Below, one piece after another: positions 1-8,067 of a DNA stretch of 64,000 nt. The notes under the pieces are model-generated. The model worked only from the letters and a program-made list of their open reading frames with translations. It made no database searches and had not been told where the DNA came from. Source of the DNA: Bacteroidales bacterium UBA4333 (lineage in GTDB: Bacteria; Bacteroidota; Bacteroidia; Bacteroidales; Paludibacteraceae); NCBI GenBank assembly GCA_002394335.1, contig DGTP01000004.1, positions 62,001 through 126,000 on the forward strand, written 5' to 3'. A program made the translations under genes and the position numbers. Each line of letters opens with the position of its first letter. Positions within the stretch are counted from its first letter, which is position 1.

Positions 1-378
1 CTCGGCGATCAACCCGATCACACGCGCTAAGATATAGTCGCCTGAGAGGATGGCCACTTTGTTCGTCCAGTGTACTTGGATAGCCTCCGCACCACGTCGG
101 GTGGGGGAGTCGTCCACTACATCGTCATGCACCAGACTCGCCGTGTGCAGCAACTCCAGTGCCACCGCTGTACTCAATGTCTTGTCAGTGATGCTGTGGC
201 ACAACCGGGCGGCGTAAAGCACCAGTATCGGACGGAGCTGCTTACCCCGCTTGGAATGGATATACCGGAACACTTCCTGAAGCGTCTCGTTTTCCGTCTG
301 TATGCTTTCGGCAAACTTCTTTTCGTAGGCGTTGAAAGCGTCCGCTATACCGGCTCGTATGTGTGCAATCGTATCCAT
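1..378 (-). CDS. Polyprenyl (isoprenoid) diphosphate synthase, C-terminus cut by window edge
   Basis: The first 126 codons of a trans-prenyltransferase are present and the reading frame runs off the left edge. Translating the minus strand gives MDTIAHIRAGIADAFNAYEK at the N-terminus, then SKRGKQLRPILVLYAARL and the first aspartate-rich motif LVHDDVVDDSPTRRG (DDxxD type), which binds the Mg-diphosphate of the allylic substrate. This order is typical of octaprenyl/heptaprenyl diphosphate synthases that make the quinone side chain. Family enzymes are about 320 residues, so roughly 60 percent is missing, including the second DDxxD motif. The gene is divergent from rdgB and has its own TAnnTTTG promoter. 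Chain-length specificity cannot be judged from this fragment. Confidence 0.9.
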   Translation of the reverse strand, partial: MDTIAHIRAGIADAFNAYEKKFAESIQTENETLQEVFRYIHSKRGKQLRPILVLYAARLCHSITDKTLSTAVALELLHTASLVHDDVVDDSPTRRGAEAIQVHWTNKVAILSGDYILARVIGLIAE

Positions 379-394
379 TTTTCAAAATCGGCTG

Positions 395-426
395 CAAAAT
401 TAGTGTTTTTTTTTGAAATACACAAA
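395..426 (-). promoter_or_regulatory. Bacteroidetes-type promoter for the polyprenyl synthase
   Basis: On the minus strand TTTG (423-426) is followed after 20 bp by TAATTTTG (395-402), matching the -33/-7 consensus TTTG-N19-21-TAnnTTTG of the Bacteroidetes primary sigma factor. It lies 17 bp upstream of the ATG and back-to-back with the rdgB promoter. Confidence 0.75.
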
Positions 427-450
427 TATTTTGCATTTTATCACACTATT

Positions 451-482
451 TTTGCATATTTGCGAAAAAAGCTGTACCTTTG
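451..482 (+). promoter_or_regulatory. Promoter for rdgB
   Basis: TTTGCATAT starts at 451 and TACCTTTG lies at 475-482 with a 20 bp spacer. It fits the Bacteroidetes -33/-7 consensus, with the extended CATAT seen at other promoters of this window. About 50 bp of leader precede the rdgB ATG. Confidence 0.8.
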
Positions 483-532
483 CACTGTCAATTCGAATTC
501 ATCGGACAAATTAAAAATACATACATTAAGCA

Positions 533-1129
533 ATGAAAAAACTGGTTTTTGCATCAAATAACGCACATAAGCTCCAGGAAGTACGCGCTATCATGCCGCC
601 GGATGTGGAGGTGCTCAGCCTTCGCGATATAGGCTTCCATGACGAGATCGAAGAAACCGGCACCACTCTGGAGGCGAACAGCGCCCTCAAAGCCCAAACG
701 GTTTACAACTGGCTCGAATCGCAACAATCCCCTATCGTTTCTCTATCCGATATTGCGGGCGTTTTTGCCGATGACACCGGGTTGGAGATAGATGCTCTCA
801 ATGGTGAACCGGGTGTCTATACGGCGCGCTGGGCTGGTGAACCCGCGGCTAATCGTGCCAAGGCACTCTCCGAACTGAAAGGCAACCCCAACCGCGGTGC
901 ACAGTTCAGGGCGGTCATTACATTGATCCAAAACGGACAGATGACGCAGGTGGAAGGTATCGTCCGCGGACAAATGGCTACCGAAGAAAGAGGGGAAAAA
1001 GGCTTTGGGTATGACTCCCTTTTTATCCCCTCCGGCTATGACAAAACCTTTGCGCAACTGCCTTCCGAAACCAAAAACCAAATCAGTCACCGCGGACGCG
1101 CTTTGGCGAAACTGGTACCCATTCTGTGA
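533..1129 (+). CDS. rdgB: Non-canonical purine NTP pyrophosphatase (RdgB/HAM1 family)
   Basis: This 198-residue protein hydrolyses ITP, dITP and XTP to monophosphates, keeping deaminated purines out of nucleic acids in the cytosol. The N-terminus KLVFASNNAHKLQEVRAI carries the family's (S/T)xNxxKxxE signature. FADDTGLEIDALNGEPGV is the substrate/metal loop, GFGYDSLF the G-Y-D-P-x-F-like motif, and SHRGRAL the C-terminal SHR motif. Length is normal. There is a slightly long loop (residues about 63-76) before the FADDTGLE motif. It stands alone between its own promoter and a hairpin terminator. Confidence 0.95.
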   Translation: MKKLVFASNNAHKLQEVRAIMPPDVEVLSLRDIGFHDEIEETGTTLEANSALKAQTVYNWLESQQSPIVSLSDIAGVFADDTGLEIDALNGEPGVYTARWAGEPAANRAKALSELKGNPNRGAQFRAVITLIQNGQMTQVEGIVRGQMATEERGEKGFGYDSLFIPSGYDKTFAQLPSETKNQISHRGRALAKLVPIL

Positions 1130-1192
1130 TAAAAAATACACATCCGGTATGTGTAAAAATTGACGAAAAGAGGAGAAAATGAAAGAAAGTGG

Positions 1193-1224
1193 CATATACA
1201 TTTTGTATATGTCATTTTTTTTTT
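1193..1224 (+). terminator. Intrinsic terminator of rdgB
   Basis: A perfect 8 bp stem (CATATACA 1193-1200 / TGTATATG 1204-1211) with a 3 nt loop is followed by an 11-T run at 1214-1224. The downstream arm and T-run also lie inside the uxaC promoter, so one rdgB terminator and the next promoter share DNA. Confidence 0.75.
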
Positions 1225-1233
1225 GTAACTTTG
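1202..1233 (+). promoter_or_regulatory. Promoter for uxaC
   Basis: TTTG (1202-1205) and TAACTTTG (1226-1233) are separated by 20 bp. The -33 box sits in the loop and right arm of the rdgB terminator hairpin. The start codon of uxaC lies 50 bp downstream. Confidence 0.75.
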
Positions 1234-1282
1234 CAGTCGCTAAAATAAATAACTATTTAACTCTATAAAATCTAACAATTTT

Positions 1283-2698
1283 ATGAAAGCTTTCATGGAC
1301 AAAGATTTCCTGCTGCAAACAGAGACCGCGCAGGAGCTGTATCACAATCATGCGGCTAAGATGCCGATTATCGATTATCACTGCCACCTTATCCCCCAGA
1401 TGGTTGCCGAGAACAAGCGTTTCGAATCCATCGCACAGATCTGGCTCATGGGCGACCACTACAAATGGCGCGCTATGCGTTCCAACGGAGTGGACGAGCG
1501 TTTCTGCACCGGAAAGGACACCACCGACTGGGAGAAGTTCGAGAAATGGGCAGAGACCGTTCCTTATACTTTCCGCAACCCGTTGTACCACTGGACCCAT
1601 CTGGAGCTCAAGACCGCTTTCGGTATCGAGGAGCGTCTGAACCCGGAGACCGCACGCGCTATCTATGACAAGTGTAACGACCTCATCGCCAACGACCCGA
1701 AGTTCTGTCCGCGCGGACTGATGAAGCACTACCATGTAGAGCTCGTCTGCACGACCGATGATCCGGCTGACAGCCTCGAGTGGCACAAGATGGTGAAGGA
1801 AGATCCGACCGCAGAGGTACGTATGCTGCCGACTTGGCGTCCGGATGCCGGCATGAACATCGAAGCCGCTACTTGGAAAGCATATATAGAAAAGCTTTCA
1901 GCCGTCAGCGGTGTAGCCATCAAAACTTTCGCTGATATGGTGGACGCCCTCCAGAAACGCCATGACTTCTTCGAGTCGATGGGCTGCCGTCTCTCCGACC
2001 ACGGTATCGAGGAGTTCTACGATGAGCCGTACACCGACGCAGAGATCAACGCCATCTTCCAGAAAGCCCTTGCCGGCAAGGAGTTGAGCGTTTATGAGAT
2101 CCGCCAGTACAAGCACGCTTACCTGCACGCGCAGGCTGAGATGGACTACGCTTCGGGTTGGACCCAGCAATACCACTACGGTGCAATCCGTAACAACAAC
2201 TCCAAGATGTTCGCAGCCCTTGGTGCAGACACCGGTTTCGACTCCATCGGCGAGTTCACGACAGCAAAAGCCATGAGCCATTTCCTCGACGAGATGAACA
2301 GCGAAGGACACCTCGCCAAGACTATCCTCTATAACCTCAACCCGTGCGCTAACGAAGTGATTGCCACGATGTTGGGTAACTTCCAGGACGGTTCGGTACC
2401 GGGCAAGATTCAGTTCGGTTCGGGCTGGTGGTTCCTCGATCAGAAGGACGGCATGGAGAAGCAGATGATGGCTTTGAGTAACCTCGGTCTCTTGAGCCGC
2501 ATGGTAGGTATGCTGACCGACAGCCGTTCGTTCCTGAGCTATCCGCGTCACGAGTATTTCCGCCGCACGCTCTGTAACGTTCTCGGCAACGACATCGAGA
2601 ACGGCATGATCCCGTACACCGGCTACGAGAAAGCCCGCGTTCAACAGATGGTAGAAGACATCTGCTACAACAACGCAAAAAACTACTTCAAGTTCTAA
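1283..2698 (+). CDS. uxaC: Glucuronate (uronate) isomerase
   Basis: This 471-residue enzyme interconverts D-glucuronate with D-fructuronate, and D-galacturonate with D-tagaturonate, the first step of hexuronate catabolism. It belongs to the amidohydrolase-like TIM-barrel superfamily. MPIIDYHCHLIPQ gives the N-terminal H-x-H metal motif, and the central WTHLELKTAFGI, the CTTDDPADSLEWH region and GIPEF-equivalent stretches match the family throughout. Length is typical (about 470). Met-1 at 1283 and Met-5 at 1295 are both possible starts; the AT-rich leader favours the first. Codon usage is strongly GC-biased like kdgK and the aldolase gene downstream, suggesting high expression. Its pathway partners are displaced by the 2.7-5.8 kb block. 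Confidence 0.95.
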   Translation: MKAFMDKDFLLQTETAQELYHNHAAKMPIIDYHCHLIPQMVAENKRFESIAQIWLMGDHYKWRAMRSNGVDERFCTGKDTTDWEKFEKWAETVPYTFRNPLYHWTHLELKTAFGIEERLNPETARAIYDKCNDLIANDPKFCPRGLMKHYHVELVCTTDDPADSLEWHKMVKEDPTAEVRMLPTWRPDAGMNIEAATWKAYIEKLSAVSGVAIKTFADMVDALQKRHDFFESMGCRLSDHGIEEFYDEPYTDAEINAIFQKALAGKELSVYEIRQYKHAYLHAQAEMDYASGWTQQYHYGAIRNNNSKMFAALGADTGFDSIGEFTTAKAMSHFLDEMNSEGHLAKTILYNLNPCANEVIATMLGNFQDGSVPGKIQFGSGWWFLDQKDGMEKQMMALSNLGLLSRMVGMLTDSRSFLSYPRHEYFRRTLCNVLGNDIENGMIPYTGYEKARVQQMVEDICYNNAKNYFKF

Positions 2699-2710
2699 TC
2701 CCCCTCACAC

Positions 2711-2747
2711 ACCCCGCTTGCCTCTCTACAAAGGGAGGTGAGCGGGT
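2711..2747 (+). terminator. Hairpin after uxaC
   Basis: The arm around 2711-2724 (ACCCCGCTTGCCTC) pairs with 2734-2747 (GAGGTGAGCGGGTG) with two internal mismatches. No T-run follows, so it is either a factor-assisted terminator or an mRNA 3'-stabilising hairpin. Confidence 0.45.
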
Positions 2748-2763
2748 GGTTGTTGCAAAAAGT

Positions 2764-2814
2764 GCAACTTGTCGGAAATTCCAACATGTTCCAAAATGGA
2801 AACAGTTGGTATAA
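2764..2814 (+). repeat. Short duplicated fragment of the RhuM-family gene
   Basis: The 19 bp GCAACTTGTCGGAAATTCC (2764-2782) recurs exactly inside the following gene at 3040-3058. In the same codon phase the spacer copy reads ATCRKFQHVPKWKQLV-stop, against ATCRKFRQVQQEGNRMV in the gene. It looks like the debris of a second rhuM-like copy or a partial duplication immediately upstream of the intact gene. Confidence 0.55.
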
Positions 2815-2838
2815 ATGCAAAATATGCATCTATACAAT

Positions 2839-3843
2839 ATGAACGATAAACCCATTGGAAATAGAGGCGAGATAATCATCTATCGTGCGGAAGACAACAC
2901 GGTCCAACTCGATGTGCGCATGGAGAACGAAACCGTGTGGCTAACACAACAACAGATGGTAGTATTATTTCAGTCTTCGCGTACTAATATAGTAGAACAT
3001 ATAAAGCACATTTACGAAGATGGTGAATTAATGGAGGGAGCAACTTGTCGGAAATTCCGACAGGTTCAGCAAGAAGGGAACAGGATGGTATCTCGTGAAG
3101 TGCCATTCTATAACCTTGACATGATTATATCTGTCGGCTACCGTGTTAACTCCAAGCGTGCTGTGGCATTCCGCCAGTGGTCAACTAAGATTCTCAAAGA
3201 TTATCTCGTTAAAGGCTACGCCATCAATGAGAAGATTCGTCGTGAGCAGTTGTCGGATTTGCGGCAGTTGGTTCAGATAGTTGGTCGAACGGTTCAAAGC
3301 AAGGCGGTGGAGAGCGTGGATGAGACGCAGGCTATTTTTGATGTCGTTTTGGATTATACGTACGCGCTGGACACGCTCGACAACTATGATTACGAGCGGC
3401 TGACCGTCAAAGAGACCACGCCCGAAGAGCGATTCCATGCTACGTATGAGAATGCCATGCAGACGATTGCTGCGCTGCGTGAGAAGTTTGGCGGTAGCAC
3501 TTTGTTTGGCAACGAAAAAGACGACTCGTTCAAAAGCAGTATAGGTCAGATTTATCAGACCTTTGGAGGAACGGATTTATATCCGAGTGTGGAGGAGAAA
3601 GCAGCTATGTTGCTGTATTTGGTGACCAAGAATCACTCCTTTTCGGACGGCAACAAACGTATTGCGGCTACGTTGTTCCTGTGGTTCTTGAATAATAACG
3701 GCATTCTCTACCGCGAGGATGGCACCAAGCGTATAGCAGATAATACCCTTGTCGCGCTAACCCTCATGATTGCCGAGAGCCACACAGAAGAAAAAGACAC
3801 CATGGTCAAAGTGGTGGTGAATTTGATTAACCAAAAGAACTAA
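2839..3843 (+). CDS. RhuM-family protein with C-terminal Fic/DOC domain
   Basis: The N-terminal half carries the RhuM signature: GEIIIYRAEDNTVQLDVR, ETVWLTQQQMVVLF, FYNLDMIISVGYRVNS and FRQWSTKILKDYLVKGYAI. The C-terminal half carries a Fic motif, HSFSDGNKRIAATLF (HxFxxGNxR). Fic proteins usually transfer AMP to target hydroxyls; RhuM proteins are of unknown function and widespread in gut Bacteroidetes accessory regions. The protein is 334 aa from ATG 2839, which aligns with the usual family start; in-frame ATGs at 2815 and 2824 would add up to 8 residues. No antitoxin-like partner with an inhibitory Fic helix is visible next to it. It sits in a block that interrupts the uronate genes. Confidence 0.85.
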   Translation: MNDKPIGNRGEIIIYRAEDNTVQLDVRMENETVWLTQQQMVVLFQSSRTNIVEHIKHIYEDGELMEGATCRKFRQVQQEGNRMVSREVPFYNLDMIISVGYRVNSKRAVAFRQWSTKILKDYLVKGYAINEKIRREQLSDLRQLVQIVGRTVQSKAVESVDETQAIFDVVLDYTYALDTLDNYDYERLTVKETTPEERFHATYENAMQTIAALREKFGGSTLFGNEKDDSFKSSIGQIYQTFGGTDLYPSVEEKAAMLLYLVTKNHSFSDGNKRIAATLFLWFLNNNGILYREDGTKRIADNTLVALTLMIAESHTEEKDTMVKVVVNLINQKN

Positions 3844-3891
3844 AGGGGATAACAAACGCTCCCCGATGGGTTATATAAAGCAAAAAGAAAG

Positions 3892-4749
3892 ATGTTAGGA
3901 TTTATTATCATTCTTATCCTTCTCCTCATAGGAGCCGGAGTGTGGAGTATGCAAATAAAGGCAAATTCCGAAGGAAACAAGTTTCTACAAATGTTCCCTT
4001 ATTGGGTTATTGCGTACGGAGTATCATTAGCACTGCTTTGTCCCGTTGCTTTCTTTAGTATCTGGGAACATAATATTGATTTTATTCTCACGTGTGTAGT
4101 GCTAAGTATAGCACTTGTTTTTGCTCTTCTGATTATTGCAGCCTTTGTTGTTGCCATCATAAAGAAACAATATCGCAATGCCGGAAGAATCGTGGGAATA
4201 GGTGTATTGTTGATAATTTATACATTTATTGTATCTCTGTTCGCTGGAATGGGGGAAGGGGCATTTGACAATTTCGGGAAGCGTCATCCTATTCCAGAAG
4301 GAATGGAATATGAAGAAACTAATGTTGCAGAAGGGTGGTATTCTTGTTACCGTACTCAGCAAGAATGGGATAGTGTAATAAGTGAGCGCAAGTTCCTACT
4401 CACAGGAGGAAATGGAATTTATCGTTATATGGCATATTTACCTCCGATGGATGAAGAAGGAGATATTTATTTGAAAATGTATGAAGCAACGACTAATCTC
4501 CCCTTATCGGAGAAAGTTGTAAAAAATAGGTCTAACATCCATATTCTCCCTTCTGATACAGCTATAATCTATCAAATGAAAGAAAATAGTTCGTGGTCAG
4601 AGAATATGAGTGAGGCTCTTGTTATAGATGAAGGATCTTGGGGGGATTACTATGCTGCGCGTACTGAATTGTGGTTCCGGCCTACCAAAGGTGGTGAGGA
4701 ACGACTTATTTATAGTAAGATATTCCGTATCGAAGGCTATTCAAGATAA
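3892..4749 (+). CDS. Unknown membrane protein with C-terminal soluble domain
   Basis: I do not recognise this 285-residue protein. It has four hydrophobic segments at about residues 2-19, 37-57, 62-87 and 98-121, followed by about 160 mostly polar residues rich in aromatic and acidic side chains (EEGDIYLKMYEATTNLPLSE). That suggests an inner-membrane anchor with a periplasmic or cytosolic beta-rich domain. The coding sequence is visibly more AT-rich than uxaC or kdgK, consistent with accessory origin. It starts 48 bp after the RhuM-Fic gene. No motif supports an enzymatic function. Confidence 0.7.
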   Translation: MLGFIIILILLLIGAGVWSMQIKANSEGNKFLQMFPYWVIAYGVSLALLCPVAFFSIWEHNIDFILTCVVLSIALVFALLIIAAFVVAIIKKQYRNAGRIVGIGVLLIIYTFIVSLFAGMGEGAFDNFGKRHPIPEGMEYEETNVAEGWYSCYRTQQEWDSVISERKFLLTGGNGIYRYMAYLPPMDEEGDIYLKMYEATTNLPLSEKVVKNRSNIHILPSDTAIIYQMKENSSWSENMSEALVIDEGSWGDYYAARTELWFRPTKGGEERLIYSKIFRIEGYSR

Positions 4750-4783
4750 AAATAATTACGTGAGCAATACATGTGTGTAGCAA

Positions 4784-5800
4784 ATGAAAGCGAAGTGGGT
4801 GAATATAGTGGATAGCTTGCAGGGGAATGTGGATCAGAGACATTATGCACGGCGGATTCCCGGAAACAGGGAATGGGTTGCGGTGTGCGCGAAGCCGGAG
4901 TTGAGCAAGAAGACAAAGAAAGCAAAGGCGGAACACCCCACGGCAACAGCTTTTGCAGAGCTGATGGCAGAGACGAAGGCAATCATGCATTTGTTGCGAA
5001 ATAGTGTTTTGGCTTTGTGTCTGCTTCCGGCATGGTTGTTCGCCCAAGAGACGGCAGTCTTGCCGGATAGACCGGGCATGGGCACCGGTACAACCGTTCT
5101 GGGTCGGGGACTCATCCAATGGGAGACCGAGGTGGCTGTTGCACACGCCCCGGGTATGCATGAGCTGGTTTTGCCGAATACACTCTTTCGTTTTGGCGTG
5201 GATAAAAGAGCCGAACTCCGTCTGGAGTATGAGGGTTCGCTCTTCTTGTCCGATCGTCCTTCTTATGCTCCTTCGCCGCTCAAAATCGGTTCGAAACTGA
5301 TGATTTGGGGTGGCTCGGAGGAGAAAAACTTGCGCTGGATACCGCGTACCTCTCTAATGCTCAATCTCGGAGTCCCGGTGTCGCGCGCACTCGCAGAGGT
5401 ATTGCCGGTATCGGGCTCGATAGACCTGCTTTTTGAGAGTGATATCACCAACTGGCTTTCGCTCGGCTATAATTTCGGCACGCATTGGCGCGAATGGGCG
5501 CCTGCACCCGATTTGTTCGCTTCGCTGGCATTGAATTTTACGCCTACGGAGCACTTTAATTTTTACGTGGAGAGTTATAATTATTTCGATTGTGATGTGG
5601 ATAAGGATGTTGCGGGGTATTCGACAGGGTATGATATTAACCTCAATTTCGGAGTAATGTACTTTCCGCATCCCCGATGGCAGTTGGATGCCTATGCAGG
5701 ATTTAACTGCTATGCTTCGGAGCCGGCTCTCTCCTCACCCAAGAACTATGCCTTTCTGGGAATCGGAGTCTCATGGCTCATTTATGCGCCGGAGAAATGA
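4784..5800 (+). CDS. MetA-type outer-membrane protein with an extra N-terminal segment before the signal peptide
   Basis: The frame encodes 338 residues. From residue 68 (ATG at 4985) a normal signal peptide begins (MHLLRNSVLALCLLPAWLFA). It leads into a beta-rich protein whose start, TAVLPDRPGMGTGTTVLGRG, resembles the 'MetA pathway of phenol degradation' family of outer-membrane beta-barrels. Alternating aromatic strands and a terminal GIGVSWLIYAPEK support an outer-membrane location. Residues 1-67 are basic and unlike a signal (KAKWVNIVDSLQGNVD, SKKTKKAKAEH); from memory they resemble small standalone Bacteroidales proteins of about 80-100 aa. Either this is an in-frame fusion of a small-gene remnant, or translation really begins at 4985 and the upstream part is relic sequence. 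Confidence 0.7.
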   Translation: MKAKWVNIVDSLQGNVDQRHYARRIPGNREWVAVCAKPELSKKTKKAKAEHPTATAFAELMAETKAIMHLLRNSVLALCLLPAWLFAQETAVLPDRPGMGTGTTVLGRGLIQWETEVAVAHAPGMHELVLPNTLFRFGVDKRAELRLEYEGSLFLSDRPSYAPSPLKIGSKLMIWGGSEEKNLRWIPRTSLMLNLGVPVSRALAEVLPVSGSIDLLFESDITNWLSLGYNFGTHWREWAPAPDLFASLALNFTPTEHFNFYVESYNYFDCDVDKDVAGYSTGYDINLNFGVMYFPHPRWQLDAYAGFNCYASEPALSSPKNYAFLGIGVSWLIYAPEK

Positions 5801-6059
5801 TAAAAAAGCAATATGATAATATGTGAAAGGATGAAAGCAGGGTGTTGTGCCGTAGATGTTACGATGACGTCATAGAGAGCACCCGATGAGCATACGATCA
5901 GCATACGATCAGCATACGATGAGCATTCGATGGAGAAAGGTGGAAGGATCGGGGAAAGAAGGATGGGGAAGGGGAGAAGGAAAGATATCGAAAGATTGAA
6001 CAATAAGAAACAACAAAATAATTAACAACAATATTAACCAATTTTAATTCATTTAACCT
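5801..6059 (+). other. Spacer before kdgK with an 11-bp tandem repeat
   Basis: No gene is seen. It contains the CGATGAGCATA repeats (5884-5932), a purine-rich stretch (5933-5990) and an AT-rich leader (6000-6059) of the kind that serves as ribosome-binding region in Bacteroidetes. No full TTTG/TAnnTTTG promoter could be identified. Confidence 0.5.
5884..5932 (+). repeat. 11-bp tandem repeat, four and a half copies
   Basis: Units CGATGAGCATA (5884-5894), CGATCAGCATA (5895-5905), CGATCAGCATA (5906-5916), CGATGAGCATT (5917-5927) and a partial CGATGG. The period of 11 bp recurs in other tandem arrays of this window with different unit sequences. Confidence 0.85.
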
Positions 6060-7085
6060 ATGGCTAAAATTATTACGTTGGGCGAGATTATGCTTCGCCT
6101 GAGTCCTGAAGGACAAGACCGTTTCATTCAGTCTGATCACTTTAGAATTATTCCCGGAGGTGGTGAGGCAAATGTGGCTATTTCGTGCGCCAACTACGGT
6201 CACGAGGCTTATCTCGTTACCAAACTGCCGAAACATGAGATCGGTCAGATTGCCGTTAACTCGCTGCGTCGTTATGGCGTGAAGGACGATTATATCGTTC
6301 GTGGCGGCGACCGTATCGGTCTGTACTACTGCGAAACAGGTGCTTCGATGCGTCCGTCGAAGGTTATCTATGACCGTGCCCACAGCGCAATCGCTGAGGC
6401 TGATCCGAAGGACTTTGACTTCGACAAGATCATGGAAGGTGCCGCATGGTTCCACTGGAGCGGTATAACTCCGGCTATCTCGGACAAGGCTGCTGAGATC
6501 ACCAAACTCGCTTGCGAGGCTGCCAAGCGTCACGGCGTAACCGTTTCCGTTGACCTGAACTTCCGTAAGAAACTGTGGACAAGCGAGAAAGCTATCTCGA
6601 TCATGCGTCCGTTGATGAAGTACGTGGATGTTTGTATCGGTAACGAAGAGGATGCAGAGTTGTGCCTCGGCTTCAAGCCCGATGCAGACGTAGAAGGCGG
6701 CGAGACCAACGCTGAGGGCTACAAGGGCATCTTCGAGCAGATGATGAAAGAGTTCGGCTTCAAGTATGTTGTTTCGACGCTTCGCGAGAGCTACAGCGCT
6801 ACCTTCAACGGCTGGAAGGCTATGATCTACAACGGCAAGGAGTTCTATCAGAGCAAGCGTTACGAGATCAACCCGATCATCGACCGCGTAGGTGGTGGTG
6901 ACTCGTTCTCCGGCGGTCTGATCCACGGTATGCTCAAGTATCCGGGCGACCAGGCTTCGGCTCTTGAGTTCGCAGTAGCTGCTTCGGCGCTCAAGCACAC
7001 TATCAACGGCGACTACAACCTCGTAAGTGAGGATGAGGTACTGAGCCTTGCAGGTGGTAACGCAAACGGACGTGTTCAAAGATAA
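6060..7085 (+). CDS. kdgK: 2-keto-3-deoxygluconate kinase (PfkB family)
   Basis: A 341-residue ribokinase-family enzyme that phosphorylates 2-dehydro-3-deoxy-D-gluconate to KDPG. The N-terminal IPGGGEANVAISCANYG is PfkB signature 1, and RVGGGDSFSGGLIHG holds the catalytic Asp of signature 2 (GGGDSF in place of the common GAGDSF). VSVDLNFRKKLW and IGNEEDAELCLGF are typical of KDG kinases. The KDPG aldolase gene follows 150 bp downstream and a uronate-type transporter after that, fixing its role. It is GC-rich and strongly codon-biased. Confidence 0.92.
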   Translation: MAKIITLGEIMLRLSPEGQDRFIQSDHFRIIPGGGEANVAISCANYGHEAYLVTKLPKHEIGQIAVNSLRRYGVKDDYIVRGGDRIGLYYCETGASMRPSKVIYDRAHSAIAEADPKDFDFDKIMEGAAWFHWSGITPAISDKAAEITKLACEAAKRHGVTVSVDLNFRKKLWTSEKAISIMRPLMKYVDVCIGNEEDAELCLGFKPDADVEGGETNAEGYKGIFEQMMKEFGFKYVVSTLRESYSATFNGWKAMIYNGKEFYQSKRYEINPIIDRVGGGDSFSGGLIHGMLKYPGDQASALEFAVAASALKHTINGDYNLVSEDEVLSLAGGNANGRVQR

Positions 7086-7090
7086 AGCGG

Positions 7091-7232
7091 AAGTACCATT
7101 TGGTCATTTACCATGTACCATTTATTTGTTCATTTGGCTATTTAGCCATTTGGCGCAGTAGATGATATAATGGTAAAATGACCAAATGGAAAAATAAATG
7201 ACCAAATTGTAAATGAACAAATCGTAAATAGA
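7091..7232 (+). repeat. Degenerate ATTTGGTCATTTACC microsatellite spacer
   Basis: The spacer between kdgK and the aldolase gene is built from variants of ATTTGGTCATTTACC, ATTTGTTCATTTGG and their complements (AATGACCAAATGG), so it can fold on itself. Similar words occur at 33800-33845 and 63612-63634. No promoter or ORF is seen. Confidence 0.55.
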
Positions 7233-7235
7233 TTT

Positions 7236-7904
7236 ATGGCAAAGTTTGATAAGTTTCAGGTGATGGCGAAGATTGCCGCTGCACCGATGGTTCCTGTGTT
7301 CTATCACAAGGACGTAGAAGTATGTAAGAACGTGATTAAGGCTTGCTACGAGGGCGGCGTACGCGCTTTCGAGTTCACCAACCGCGGCGATTTCGCGCAC
7401 GAGGTGTTCGGCGAGTTGAGCAAGTGGGTGGCTGTTGAGTGCCCGGAGTTGGCACTGGGTATCGGTAGCGTCGTAGATGCTCCGACTGCTGCGCTGTACC
7501 TGCAGTTAGGCGCTAACTTCGTGGTTGGTCCGTTGTTTAACAAAGATATCGCAGTGGTCTGCAACCGTCGTTGCGTGACTTACTGTCCGGGTTGCCTCAC
7601 ACCGAGCGAGATCGGTGCGGCTCAGGAGGTTGGTTGCGACTTCACAAAGGTGTTCCCGGGCGACGTTGTTGGTCCGAACCTCGTAAAGGGTCTGATGGCT
7701 CCGATGCCGTGGTCGAAGATCATGGTTACCGGTGGTGTGGCTCCGGAGAAAGAGAACCTGGAGAAATGGTTCGCCGCAGGCGTTTACTGCGTGGGCATGG
7801 GAAGCAAACTGTTCCCGAGCGACAAGGTGAAAGCCGGAGACTGGGCTTACGTCACGGCAAAATGTCAAGAATGTTTTGACATTATTGCGGCGTGCCGCAA
7901 ATAA
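7236..7904 (+). CDS. eda: 2-keto-3-deoxy-6-phosphogluconate (KDPG/KHG) aldolase
   Basis: A 222-residue class I aldolase that cleaves KDPG to pyruvate and glyceraldehyde 3-phosphate. The order of motifs fits the family: FEFTNRGDFAHEVF carries the active-site Glu region, LGIGSVVDAPTAALYLQLGANFVVGP the barrel core, CPGCLTPSEIGAAQEVGCDFTKVFPG the Schiff-base lysine (TKVFPG), and IMVTGGVAPEKENLEKWFAAG the phosphate site. It completes uxaC-kdgK-eda, although the reductase/dehydratase steps that connect fructuronate or tagaturonate to KDG are not in this window. Confidence 0.93.
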   Translation: MAKFDKFQVMAKIAAAPMVPVFYHKDVEVCKNVIKACYEGGVRAFEFTNRGDFAHEVFGELSKWVAVECPELALGIGSVVDAPTAALYLQLGANFVVGPLFNKDIAVVCNRRCVTYCPGCLTPSEIGAAQEVGCDFTKVFPGDVVGPNLVKGLMAPMPWSKIMVTGGVAPEKENLEKWFAAGVYCVGMGSKLFPSDKVKAGDWAYVTAKCQECFDIIAACRK

Positions 7905-8060
7905 TCTCAAAAGGACGAAGGATAAATGTACGATGTACGAAGGATTTACGAAGGGAATAAAGGACGAAGGCCGTTACTTTGTGTCAATCGTACCTAATCC
8001 GCGGAAGCGGGAAATCGTACATCAATCGTACATCGTAAATAGTTAAATCGTAAATATCAA
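7905..8060 (+). repeat. Degenerate TACGATnTACGA microsatellite spacer
   Basis: The 163 bp between the aldolase gene and the transporter is built from TGTACGATGTACGAAGG, GGACGAAGG, AATCGTACATC and TCGTAAATA words with partial inverted complementarity. The same words fill 14153-14227 and appear at 49537-49548. Nothing else is seen in it. Confidence 0.55.
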
Positions 8061-8067
8061 AAAAACA

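Noticed and set aside
70..561. 163-codon plus-strand frame over the polyprenyl synthase start
   Set aside because: The minus strand encodes a recognisable prenyltransferase with the DDxxD motif; the plus frame also crosses both promoters.
2839..3843. Complete toxin-antitoxin or defence island around the RhuM-Fic gene
   Set aside because: No antitoxin, nuclease or other defence gene is adjacent; the neighbours are an unknown membrane protein and an outer-membrane protein.
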